A stretch of 64,000 bases of DNA from [Phialemoniopsis] sp. UDSM-2020 (Eukaryota; Ascomycota; Sordariomycetes; Thyridiales; Thyridiaceae). Within the stretch, counting starts at the first letter, position 1, and each line of letters begins with the position of its first letter. The DNA lies in assembly GCA_018873225.1 (NCBI GenBank), contig JAEILZ010000004.1:3162001-3226000 (forward strand). The letters are read 5' to 3'. Shown here piece by piece: positions 1-10,666 of this stretch. A program made the translations under genes and the position numbers. The notes under the pieces were generated by a model. It made no database searches and was not told where the DNA came from. It was given only the letters and a program-made list of their open reading frames with translations.

Positions 1-336
1 GATCATCTGTAAGGCTGGTCAGGTTGTCATGCAGCAATTGATGGAGACTTCCTCCCTGGCAAGTCGCTTAAAGAAGAGAATCACAATTATGATGTCAGCC
101 CCCAATTTCTATTTGATGTTTAGTTTTTGACATAGTATCCATCTTTTTGTTCTGGCAGCCTGAGGTGGTGACGAGCAGCATTTTACTCAACGGCTGTCCA
201 CAGGCTTACTTAACATGATGGTTTTTAACAACAATCCACTCCTTAGCGTGACGGCATGGCAACGCAAAGACTCACCGATCCCGAGGAGTCTAACGCGAAG
301 GGCACTCCGCCAGAGAAGAAACAGGTGTGATCCTAT
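1..336. other. Intergenic, 3' flank of C2H2 gene
   Basis: No gene, RNA or repeat is recognisable here. It lies downstream of the minus-strand C2H2 gene and probably holds its 3' UTR. Confidence 0.5.
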
Positions 337-1062
337 TCAAAGACCAAATTGGGAGAGATTCACCAAGGGGTGTTTTGTCTGGCAGTGACGCTTGAAATTC
401 GATTTCCTGTAGTTTGGGATGTCATACTTCTTACAAGTCTTGACAGTGCAGACCCAGTAGTCTTCGCCTTTTTTATGCTTGGTCTCGAGGTGGCGCTTCA
501 GATTGCTGTTACTAACGAAGCTCTGCTCGCAGGTATCACAGCGGGGACGAGGGCTGCCAGCTTTTTGAGAGCAAGTTCTTATTTCGGCCAAAGTCGATTG
601 AGGGGGCTGGTGCTGGGGCTCATTCAGATAAAGAGAAGTTTGTGGCATGTACACGTCGGGGAAGTCGTGAGTGTGAGGGTGATTGTACAAGAAGGACCCG
701 TCTAGCGCTTGGACTGCATCCCAAGGGTGGGCGGAGTCTGGTAGAGGAGAGTAAGGGATTGAAGTATAGGCGTTGTCGGGGCTATAGCCCGGGTCATTGG
801 CTTTCGGAGCTCCAATGGAGATTCCTGCAACCGGAGAACAGCTTTCGGCACTCTCGTTCTCTGACAAGGATGGATACCCGGCGAGCGGTGTGGAGGCTTC
901 GAACGTGATGTAAGACTCGTACGTGTCGTCGCCCACACAACCATTATACAAGGTATGCTCGAAGTTCTCTAACGAGTTTGCTGAAGGACTGTAGCTGTCC
1001 GAACCGGAAAAGGACACGTGTTGACTGGATGCTCTGCCGGAGTGTGACTCGTTGTTTGACAA
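337..1062 (-). CDS. C2H2 zinc-finger protein, 241 aa
   Basis: This is a single-exon protein with two C-terminal C2H2 fingers and a long Ser/Pro-rich N-terminal region of about 170 residues. Finger 1 (about residues 175-196) has C-x2-C-x12-H-x4-H spacing. Finger 2 (about 205-231) has a wider C-x4-C-x15-H-x4-H spacing, a form common in fungal C2H2 proteins whose second finger is degenerate. The layout (disordered acidic/Ser-rich arm followed by fingers near the C-terminus) fits a nuclear DNA-binding regulator. The target is unknown and I do not recognise an orthologue. An 11-bp inverted repeat lies about 80 bp upstream of its start codon. Confidence 0.75.
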   Translation of the reverse strand: MSNNESHSGRASSQHVSFSGSDSYSPSANSLENFEHTLYNGCVGDDTYESYITFEASTPLAGYPSLSENESAESCSPVAGISIGAPKANDPGYSPDNAYTSIPYSPLPDSAHPWDAVQALDGSFLYNHPHTHDFPDVYMPQTSLYLNEPQHQPPQSTLAEIRTCSQKAGSPRPRCDTCEQSFVSNSNLKRHLETKHKKGEDYWVCTVKTCKKYDIPNYRKSNFKRHCQTKHPLVNLSQFGL

Positions 1063-1143
1063 GATTCAAGAATGCGGACCTCCTATGTCATACACTGGAG
1101 GCCCGGTTTGGATAATTTTGTATGTAGTTGCTTTGTAAATAAG

Positions 1144-1184
1144 CAGTCCTGGGCTACTATGCCAAGTAGATGCGCCCAGGACTG
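1144..1184. repeat. Perfect 11-bp inverted repeat (hairpin)
   Basis: CAGTCCTGGGC at 1144-1154 is repeated in inverted orientation at 1174-1184 with a 19-nt spacer. The spacer itself contains TACT and AGTA that can extend the stem after a small bulge. It sits just upstream of the minus-strand C2H2 gene. It could be a MITE remnant, a regulator-binding palindrome or a transcribed hairpin; the sequence does not decide. Confidence 0.7.
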
Positions 1185-1533
1185 TTTAGAATGGGTAAAG
1201 TGTAGAAGTTTTGAGATGAGGATATTTGGTTGTGGGATGCTGCGAATGCATCCTGAGTGAGAAGTGGCCGAGCTTATGTATGTGTACACTTCCACCAATC
1301 CACTCGCGATGACTGAATCTGGAGTTGCGTGAAGGCACAGCTGACTTCCTACATACTTTGACTAGTATGGCTAGTGGGCTGCAGCAGTCTCGGGAGGACT
1401 CGGGGTGTGACGTGGCTGACTCTGACCCGACCTGCAGAAGCCGTTGAAATATGCTTAGGCGACAGCAGAACCGCGTGAGGCTGTTTATGCATCCTCATTT
1501 TTGGCCAATGCGGGCCGAGACTGTGCAAAGTAT

Positions 1534-1812
1534 GCCTCAAATCGAGCACACCGGAGAAGGCAACCACCGCATATCGAGGTTCATGGATGCAATCGCGGTG
1601 GGGCTGAGGCGCGAATGCAGCCTCAACGTTGACCAATTGGCAGCGAAATGAACTATTCCTGCCTCAAAACGAGCCAACCGGAGAAGGCAGCCATCACATA
1701 CAGAGGTTCATGGAATCAGTCGCCGTGGGGCTGAGTCGGATGCGGCCTCAACGTTGACCAATTGGAAGCGAAATGAACTATTCCTGCCTCAAAATGAGCC
1801 AACCGCATATGA
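1534..1812. repeat. About 126-bp tandem repeat, 2.2 copies
   Basis: Copy 1 is 1534-1660 and copy 2 is 1661-1785, both starting GCCTCAAA and ending in AACTATTCCT, with scattered substitutions. A partial third copy begins at 1786, and a further partial copy of the start (GCCTCAAAACAAGCCAATCA) is at 1950. It lies in the promoter gap between the C2H2 and dynamin genes. Confidence 0.85.
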
Positions 1813-2242
1813 TGTCGGATCAACAAGGATGTGCCCGGGCCGTTACTCTTTGCCAACCGCACGTTAGATTGTCAAGCGTCTTGAATGAATGAGACATTGC
1901 GAATCACCAACTGCAAGGCGTTTTTTCTTTTCTTTTTTTGGACTTGCAGGCCTCAAAACAAGCCAATCACGCCCCAACAGCCGGAAACAGGCATGTTCAG
2001 GCACATAGATAATACTGATCATGGCTCATTCATTCAATATGGAAGTCTCCCCTGAAATCTGCGGCATCTTCGTCTATAAAGAAGATTGCTTGCCCTGCAC
2101 ACGAGCCAGGAAATTTCTCATTCTCTTCTGTATCGATTCTGGTATCTCAAGCAAGGCGGAGCACTGCTGAACATTGATATACATTCTCGCGAACATTCCA
2201 TCAAGCTCTTTGTGACCATAGCACAGCACAAAGTTCAGAAGA

Positions 2243-4534
2243 ATGACCGTCATGCCAGAGCCTAGTACCTTATCCAACCCAACCCTGCTCGCAAAGGTCG
2301 ATAAACTTCGCGACTTGAACATCGGTCAGCATGTACCTCTCCCTCAGGTCAGAACTCTAGAACCATAACTTCTTCTGTTTGGCATGAGCTTACACATCAC
2401 GCAGCTCGTTGTGGTCGGAGACCAAAGCTCCGGCAAATCATCCTTGCTGGAAAGCCTGAGTGGGATTCCATTTCCCAAAGATCAATCCCTCTGTAGTCGT
2501 CATGCGACGCAGATCACATCCCGGCGTAGTAAGGATGATTTTGTGAAAGTACGAATTATCCCAGGCCCGCATGCGTCAGAGGAGCACAAGAAGCAGGTGG
2601 ACGGCTTCCAGAGGAAGGTAACTTCGGCCTCGGAATTTCGCGAGCAGTTCGTCGACATCTTGGCAAAGGTTAGTGAGGTTGACAATCCCCATCCGTGGTC
2701 ATTAGCTTAGTTCGACCAGGCCAACGAGAAAATGGGCTTGCGGACCGATGTCTCCACCGGTCACGGTGCCGTCTTTTCGGAAGATATCCTCAAGATCGAG
2801 GTCAACGGACCTAACGAGGACTATCTCACCATCATCGATGTGCCAGGCATCTTTCGCACTACTATGCAGGGCACCACCAAAGACGACATGGCCATGGTGA
2901 GAGACCTGGTCAAGAGGTCTATTAGAGACGATCGCACGATTATCTTAGCAGTGTTGCCGAGCAATGTTGACATTGCCACCCAGGAAATCCTAGAACTCGC
3001 CGAGGACTACGACAAACATGGCGAACGTACACTTGGCGTCCTCACAAAGCCTGATTTGGTGACTGAACCGAGTGCACAGGCCGCGGTATGCGATCTGATC
3101 CGTGGGAAAAAGCGTCCACTCAACCTCGGCTACTTCCTTGTCCGCAATCGTGGAGCCAACGACAGCATCAAGGACCCGTCAGAACTAGACCAGACTTTCC
3201 GACTGCAACCATGGTGTGATCTTCCCCAGGATCGATTAGGCATTCCTGCCCTGAAGGAACAGCTCCGTCTCCTCTTGGTCGATATTACCCGACGCGAGTT
3301 TCCCAAGTTGGTGCAGGAAGTGACCAGCCAAATCCGGACTTGCAAAATGGAACTGAACAGTCTCGGGCCGTCTCGCCAGGATGAACGTGAGCAACGCAGC
3401 TTCCTGAGTCAGATTGCTGGGACTTTCCAGGATCGCGCCCGGGCAGCCTTGACTGCCGACTACAATGCTCATTCCAGTTTTGATAAATCCGAACTTCGAC
3501 TCATCACCCACGTAGTGAACATTACAGATGTGTTTAGTGCCGATTTCCAGCAAGGGGCCCATTCGCGACACTTCAAGAATCTTGAAGTGTCTGAGCCGTC
3601 CGTGCCGCCATCCGAGACATATGATGATTGCGAGTGCACCGAGAGTCAAGCTGTGCTGACACTCAACACCCTGCGAAGCCTACTCCACGATGCAAGAGTG
3701 GATGATATTACATCGAGAGAGCAAGACGAACTCACCGATATCCTCGTCCCTCCGCATGACATACCCATGCCACGCGACGATTTCACGACCTGGATCGAGG
3801 ACATCTATTTGAAGTTTCGGGGCCTGGACCTTGGCACCTTCAATTCGAATTTGGTCTCCGTAGCCTTCACAGAACAATCCCGCAAGTGGGGAGACTTGAC
3901 CAGAATCTATATGAGCAGGGTCATCATCACTCTCCACCGTTTCATTGCTGCTACACTTCGTTCAGTCTGCCCGGATGAGCCAGCTCATACTCAGCTATGG
4001 AACGCAATTCTCGAGGATCTGATAGAATGCTACAAGAAAGCAATGGCCCAAGCAGACATGCTGATAGAGGTCGAGCAGCGTAAGCAGCCTTACACTCTCA
4101 ACAGACAGTTTGCTGCGGCTCTGTCAAAGGCTAGGGGCCATCGGATCACCGAGCTGCTGCGTCCCAAGGCTAGAAAGGACCAACAGTATGGGAGCCTTCA
4201 GTATATGGTCAATCTGGACGACATCGCCGAAGCCGCTGAGGGCAAGAACAACACGGAGCTGTTGCAAGAAGAAATACACGATATCCTACACGCTTATTAC
4301 ACCTTGGCGCTTGACCGGTATATCGATAACGTCTTTCAACTTGCGGTTGATCACTCCTTGTTGCATGGACCTTCTAGTCCCCTGAAAGTCTTCACTCAGA
4401 ACTGGGTCCTCAATCTCGAGGCCAACCACCTCGAAAACATTGTTGGCGAGACGAGCTCTGCTAAGAAACGACGTTCGAGGATCGGGAAAAAGATCGAGGC
4501 GTTAGAAGACGCGTTGAAGATCCTTAAAAACTAG
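2243..4534 (+). CDS. Dynamin-like GTPase, about 730 aa, 3 exons
   Basis: This large GTPase of the dynamin/Mx family is predicted to self-assemble on membranes. Exons are 2243-2347, 2405-2668 and 2711-4534; the introns are 57 and 42 nt, the second being unusually short, and all phases close. The G1 loop GDQSSGKS is at about residues 40-47, G3 DVPG at about 166 and G4 TKPD at about 235. The middle/stalk region follows and a GTPase-effector-like helical segment ends the protein, which has a Lys/Arg-rich tail. No PH or Pro-rich domain is visible, so it resembles the fungal Mx-like paralogues rather than classical endocytic dynamin. An in-frame ATG at 2252 is an alternative start three codons in. 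Role (organelle fission, or an accessory or defence role) cannot be fixed from sequence. Confidence 0.9.
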
Positions 4535-5160
4535 ATATGGGTAATTTGACATTCCTCCGGCAAGCCACACAGAAACATAGGCAGTTGATACTAGTATAAC
4601 CTTTGTTACTGCGAAGCTACGTGTTAAGAGATGGGTTAATTAATTTGATCAGACGACTGAATTATTACACAACTAAATATGTATGTGTCTGATCCTGCTT
4701 GTTCCATCTGTAGAGCTGAATTCCACAAATCTTAAGCGTATGATTTGTATTTCTTTTCTTGCAATTGAAGTATATACCTTTGACCTGATTACTACTGATA
4801 TAAAATATATACATTTTAATATCTAATAGATTAATAGTTTAATTATTGATCGAATGAGCTGTACTGATTAGGACTGAGCGAAGTGATCAAAGTTGATCAA
4901 GAGCCTGAGCCGAGGTTGAGCCAAGCAATGAAGACGCACAAAAAGCGGACACTTAGGCTAAGTAAGCGACCGCTTGAGTTTCGTCACAGAATACCAGATT
5001 ACAAGGATATTATGGGATTTAACTACTCAGATCGGATTTGTAAGCGAGCTACATCAGCGGCATCATTGGGCATGGGATGCGTCTTGTCATGACGCTTCCG
5101 ATACAATGACTCTCGGCCGAGAGCTTCCCAACATGCATTCAATGTTCTTGAACAAGCACT
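4535..5160. other. Convergent intergenic with AT-rich patch
   Basis: This gap lies between the 3' ends of the dynamin and sugar-transporter genes. About 4625-4860 is conspicuously AT-rich (runs such as TATAAAATATATAC) compared with the GC-balanced neighbours. No gene is recognisable. Confidence 0.5.
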
Positions 5161-6975
5161 TTACTTCTCCCCACCGGCTTCCTCCGCAGTGTCGACGCCA
5201 TACGGATCAACATGAGTCTCCTTGAACTTCCTAGCACTGACCTTCTGGTCAAATAGCATGTCCAATTCCTCGTACGTCCGCGCCCTGGTCTCGGGAAGGC
5301 GGAAGTACGCCCACACAGCCACGCAGGCCGACGTGCCGGCCCAGAAGAAGGCCGACTTGCCCTTCCAGTTCCACGCCGTGGGGTTGAGCATGTATGGGTT
5401 CAGGATGCTCGAGATGATCTGCACCATGGCGTAGGTGTTGCGCGCCACGACGACGGTCTGGGGCCGCAGGCGCACGGCAGACGTCTCCGAGATGATGGCG
5501 TAGCAGATGGGACCCACGGTCAGCGAGTAGATGAGCTTCCAGACGAGCACGAAGGCCACCTGCGCCCACATGGCGCCCTCGCTCTTGGACGCCGCAGAGC
5601 AGATGCCGATGACCAGTAGGGAGGCGGTCAGACCTGCCATGCCGTATGTGTATAGGGGCCGGCGGCCAAAGTACGCGAGCAGCAGCCACGACAGACATGT
5701 GCCGAGGAAGGCCATACCAGTGCTGCCGATGGCCACACCGTAGGCGTTGCTCGTGCTGATGCCGGCCTGCAAGAAGAAGTATGTCGGGGTGTACGCGAAG
5801 ACGGCGCCGCCAAGCTGCTGCCCCGCGAAAACGACCATGCAAATCTCGGTGCGGCGGAGGTTGGTCCCGCGAAAGCAGTCGAGGTAGCTGGAGTCGGACT
5901 GGATGTGAGACTCGAGCGCGATGGTGTGCTGGATCTGGGAGAGGCTGGCGCGGCAGTCTTCGATACTGCGGGTCGAAAGGCGAATGAGCGATTTCTCGGC
6001 CTCCTCATAGCGGCCCTTCTTGGCGAGCCACCATGGGGATTCGGGGGCGAAGGCGATGCCGATCATGATTGGGACGGGCCACATGAACTGGATGGCGAGA
6101 GGAACGCGCCAGGACCACTCGGTGGTGTACTGGAGCATGCCCTTGAGGACACCGCTTGACAGAAACTGGCCCATTGCCCAGCAGAGGTTGACGTAGCTGT
6201 CAAATCGAGTCATCAGCATTCGATTCTTCGGTCGCCTTGATTTAATTAATCATGTGTACTCACACGGTGAGGTATCCACGGAGGGCTAGAGGGCAAACCT
6301 CCGAGGCATAGGCAGGTCCAGTCGTTGCGTATACACCCCAGGTGAAGCCGCATAGCATCTGTCCGACAAGTAGCATCTCGATTCGGACAGCGAAGAATGA
6401 GATGAAGATGAAGCCGGTCATACAAGCGAGGGCAACTTGAAGCGTTCGCCGGTAGCCAAAACGTGCCGATGCCCAGCCGTTGATGAAGCCTCCGAGAACA
6501 ACGCAGGCGTATGTGCCGTTCTGAAGGCCGGCTTGCCAAGCTGCGGTGAGCTGCCATGTGTTCTTGTCGGGATACTGGCACGGACATTAGTAACTCGGCG
6601 ACGGGAGGTCAAGCGCGGCCTGAAATGGACACATACATAAGAGCCGAACTTCTGCTGAAAGGTCGGGTAGCCGAAGAAGTTGGACATCAAACTGGCAACG
6701 ACTCATCAGTATGTCGGCTTTTTGCGGGCCATGACCCAGAGTGGTTTTAAGGATCACGATTCGGCTTACGATTGGTCATATCCTTCCATAACAATAGTCA
6801 GCGAGATCAAAGCCGACCAGAGGCAAGCCTTCCAGTTCTCGCGAAGTGCCTCGCGCAGGGTCGTACTGTGCTCAGCGGCAGAAGCCTGCTGAGCCTCCTG
6901 TCGTCTTGCAAGATTGGCTTTCGCATGTTCAAATTCACCGACGCCAGACTCGGCTTTGTGAATAGGCTCCGACAT
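5161..6975 (-). CDS. MFS sugar transporter (alpha-glucoside/hexose type), 535 aa
   Basis: This is a proton-coupled sugar permease of the major facilitator superfamily, expected in the plasma membrane. Four exons (6770-6975, 6637-6691, 6264-6574, 5161-6196) join in phase through GT-AG introns. Sugar-porter marks are visible: PESPWWLAKKGR after TM6, a PETRARTYEELDMLF tail after TM12, and an N-terminal cytoplasmic arm followed by GYDQ in TM1, as in fungal maltose/alpha-glucoside permeases. It is transcribed away from a GH31 alpha-xylosidase-like gene across a shared 1.46-kb promoter, so an alpha-linked (xylo-)oligosaccharide is a reasonable substrate guess. A TTAAATAT element lies about 85 bp upstream of the ATG. 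Specificity is inferred from family and context only. Confidence 0.92.
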
Positions 6976-8433
6976 GGTAGCTGGTTGCAGAGGAGCAAGA
7001 GAAGGATGGCTCTCGTCAGTGGGTGTGAGCGAGATGGGGATGGGCTGATCGGCGGATTAAATATGCACTGGCAGACAGCTCCCACCGTTGCGCTCCAGAT
7101 CGATTGACCTCAAGGCAATCCAGCAAGCCATGCTGGGGTTGCCCTTGGCACCGCTGATCAGTGAAGTCCCCTGTCATTGGGGCACACCACCACACTCTCG
7201 GGACTGACACCATGTCCTGTGTCGGCTATTGCACTCGGTAAAGCCCCCTTGCCAAAGGGTTTCCCCTGCTACTGTGTGGCTTGCACGCGAATTGAAGGGC
7301 ATCGACCAGGCCAAGCCTCGTACAGAATGCGCTTACGCGCTTGGTAAGTGGAAGTATTCATGAACAACTACCCTATCATCCTGTTCTGATGCTGAATCAA
7401 GGTTTATCCCCGGTATCCTGGAATCCTGACTCGAATTTAACCGGCAGTAGCGGCGGGGAAGTCTGGGGTTGATGGACCCAGCAACCAGGTCTCCAACATC
7501 TTCAAGGGTTTCGGCTTTTGGTGGAGGGCGGAGTTCGGGCGGGCTTGCACCGGTGATAATGCCGACCACGCAGCACTTTCATGCTGATACCGACGACGAC
7601 ACCGATTTTGCTTATGGATGCTAATCTTGTTCTAGAACCTCTTCACCGTGCACAAGATGTCTATGATTGGGCAAGTCTTGCCGTTATGTTCGCCGACTCG
7701 CCCAAAGAGCAATGCGCTACATGAAAGTAAGTCAGTGCACCCTGGAATTACCTGCTGACTGTGACCTAGCCCCTTCGAATCCGTACTTGTGAGATTGATC
7801 CAGAGCACAGCTCGAAAGATTACCTCCCATTATCTCAGTAATCGCCGGGGTTGCGGTATTGTGCCCGCGCTGTGTACCCTGGTCGCGGCATGATGTCCGT
7901 AGTCAATGCAACTAAAGACCCGGAAGCAACCCGCGAGCCAACCGGATTCAGGACCGCTGACCATGTGGTCGAGAGGGGACTTGAGTGATCTGGACAACAG
8001 CTGCAAAGAGTTAAATCCGCCTTGCTGGCTTTTTCGCTCGCTTGACGTTGAAAACATGTCGAAACTTGGCCAAGAAGGGCAATGTCATGAGCTCCACTAA
8101 CCTCGCACTTTGTCTGCGGGGTTGCCCTGTTGTTGAGGTTATCTGGCGCGTCCATATGTGGGACTTGTGATTCCACCACTAGGTTGGAATGCCGATCGCG
8201 CATTGCATTTAGCCTGAACGGCATTCCCCTGTCGCAATTGGATATCAGATACGAATGTGGGTAGAGCAAGCGGCATTGGATTGGAGACACTGCAACCATG
8301 AGCAACCTCACGATGTGCATATAAATGGATGCCCAACAGAGACGGAACAAATTGGGACACCATAGAGTTGGCTCTAGACTTCAATGTAATTCTCTTTCTT
8401 TTCGTTTTTCTCTCTTGACTGTCATAGACCATT
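6976..8433. promoter_or_regulatory. Shared divergent promoter, sugar permease / GH31
   Basis: This 1.46-kb gap separates the two start codons. It contains a TATA-like TATAAAT at 8320-8326 for the GH31 gene, an AT-rich TTAAATAT near 7058 for the permease, and GGCTAG on the minus strand (7766-7771), which matches the core of XlnR-type sites. C/G-rich CreA-like sequences occur near 7450. A single six-base match can be chance. The short ORFs inside it show no protein-like features. Confidence 0.5.
8320..8326 (+). promoter_or_regulatory. TATA-like box of GH31 gene
   Basis: TATAAAT lies about 108 bp upstream of the GH31 ATG, followed by a pyrimidine-rich stretch (TCTTTTCGTTTTTCTC) just before the start codon, as is usual in fungal promoters. 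Confidence 0.5.
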
Positions 8434-10540
8434 ATGGAATACAAGAATCTTCAAGTCGAGGTGTCGGAGTACGGGGTGCGCCCCGATCCTACATTCACCA
8501 ACGACAATGGCCGTCTCGGGTTCTACTTTGACTCTGAGTCCCTGGTCATTGAACCCTGGGGCGAGAATGCCTTCCGCGTGCGTGCTAGCTACCTGAACAA
8601 GATGCCCGAGAGGGACTGGGCTCTCTCGGAAAAGGTATCATCGCCCAAGGCCGATATCAAGATCGAGCCTAAGTTCGCTTCGATCACCAATGGCAAGATT
8701 CGGGCGTCGATCAGCAATCGGGGCAAGATTGTCGTCTCCAATACAAAGACCAACAAGGCCATCCTGGAAGAGTACGCTCGTCACCGACTAGACCTCCTCG
8801 ATCCGAAATGCAGCTCCCTCAGAATCCAGGCCCGCGAGTGGAAGGCTCGACTCGGCTCGCCAGATTACCATCTCACGATGCGATTCGAGTCGCAGAACCC
8901 CGACGAGCGTATCTACGGCATGGGCCAGTACCAGCAGCCATTTTTGAATCTCAAGGGTGCAGATGTGGAGCTGGCGCAGCGCAACTCTCAAGCCACCGTC
9001 CCCTTTGCGGTCTCCAGCGAAGGCTACGGCTTCTTGTGGAACAACCCTTCGATAGGCAGGGCTGTATTTGGCAAGCTCACCACCACTTTCGAGGCATACT
9101 CGACCGATATCCTGGACTATTATGTTGTTGTTGGTGACACGCCAGCTGAGATCATGCGAGCATACACGGGCGCGACTGGTCGTGTTCCGATGATGCCAGA
9201 ATACGGTCTCGGGTTCTGGCAGTGCAAGCTCCGTTACCAGACTCAAGAGGAGCTCCTTCAGGTGGCACGGGAATACAAGAAACGCAATCTGCCTATCGAT
9301 CTCATCGTCTGCGACTACTTCCATTGGCCTGCTCAGGGCGACTGGAAATTCGACCCGACCTTTTGGCCGGATCCAGGTGGGTGGCCATGTGCATGACATT
9401 GTATCTGAGAGCTCTGAGACTAATCGTACCGATATAGACGCCATGATTGCCGAGCTAAAGGAGATGAACATCGAGCTCATGATTTCAATTTGGCCTACTG
9501 TCGAGAAGACGTCAGAGAACTACGACGAGATGCTCCGACGTGGTCTTCTCATCCGACAGGATCGTGGCATCCGGGCTTCCATGGAGGGCCGTGGCTACGC
9601 CATCCACTTTGACGCCACAAACCCGGAGGCCCGCAAGTTTATCTGGGACAAGGCCAAGCGCAACTACTTTGACAAGGGCATCAAGGTCTTCTGGCTCGAC
9701 GAGGCCGAGCCCGAGTACACCGTCTACGACTTTGAGATCTACCGCTACGCGGCCGGCCCCAACCTGGCCATTGGCAACATCTACCCCGTCGAGTACGCCC
9801 GGGCCTTCTACGAGGGCCAAGCCGCCGCGGGGCAGGAGAACATCGTGAACCTGCTACGGTGCGCCTGGGCCGGCTCGCAAAAGTACGGCGCGCTCGTCTG
9901 GTCCGGCGACATCGCCTCGAGCTGGAGCAGCCTCCGCAACCAGCTCGCCGCGGGGCTCAACATGGGCATGGCCGGGCTCGCCTGGTTCACGACCGACATC
10001 GGCGGCTTCCACGGCGGCGTGCCCGACGACCCGGAGTTCCGCGAGCTGCTCGTGCGCTGGTTCCAGTGGGGCGCGTACTGTCCCGTGATGCGCCTGCACG
10101 GCGACCGCGAGCCCAAGCAGCCGCGCCTTGGCACCACGGGCGGCTCGTTCTGTCTGTCTGGCGGGCCGAATGAGGTGTGGTCGTACGGCGAGGAGGTGTA
10201 CGGTATCTGTGAGAAGTACTTGCGCATCCGCGAGGAACTGCGTGATTATACGCGCTCGCTGCACAAGGCGGCACACGAGCACGGCGACCCTATCATGAGG
10301 CCGCTGTTCTACGACTTCCCCGAGGACAAGGAGAGCTGGCGGGTCGAGGACCAGTACATGTACGGGCCCAAGTACCTCGTTGCGCCTGTCTTGGAGGCCA
10401 AGCAGACCAAACGTGAGGTGTACTTGCCCGGGGCTGGCATCAAGTGGAAGGGCGTTGATGGTAACGAGTACGAGGGTGGCAAGAGGGTTACTGTAGACTG
10501 CCCTCTGGACACGATGCCTGTGTTCACTCGGGAGATCTGA
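8434..10540 (+). CDS. GH31 family alpha-xylosidase-like enzyme, 681 aa
   Basis: This is a retaining glycoside hydrolase of family 31. Two exons, 8434-9376 and 9438-10540, join in phase with a 61-nt intron. The N-terminal beta-sandwich is followed by the barrel. The motif VFWLDEAEPEY around residue 402 carries the expected nucleophile Asp, and WSGDIASSW around residue 472 the acid/base Asp. The LDEAEPE form is closer to alpha-xylosidases than to fungal alpha-glucosidases. There is no signal peptide, so it probably works in the cytosol on imported oligosaccharides such as isoprimeverose. The divergent sugar permease supports an uptake-then-cleave pairing. The alternative is an alpha-glucosidase of the same family. 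Confidence 0.88.
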
Positions 10541-10666
10541 GCTCCTTGGTCGAGGAATCACTAACGCGCTCGTTTGATTCTATGTGATATGATTGATAGA
10601 TATCTAGAATGCTAGTCTTTGCCATATCATGATGAATGTTGGCTGTTGATGCACGGGAGGCTCTTC

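Larger units (their letters stand above)
1063..2242. other. Intergenic with hairpin and tandem repeats
   Basis: This 1.2-kb gap separates two divergently transcribed genes and serves as promoter for both. It holds an 11-bp inverted repeat, a roughly 126-bp tandem duplication with partial further copies, and a T-rich tract around 1921-1939. The short ORFs inside it overlap the repeats and look non-coding. Confidence 0.5.

Noticed and set aside
7835..8350. Minus-strand frame of 171 codons in the divergent promoter
   Set aside because: It has no protein-family likeness, overlaps the GH31 TATA region and is open by chance.
9854..10561. Minus-strand frame of 235 codons
   Set aside because: It is antisense to the GH31 catalytic region with His/Arg/Val-rich low-complexity content.
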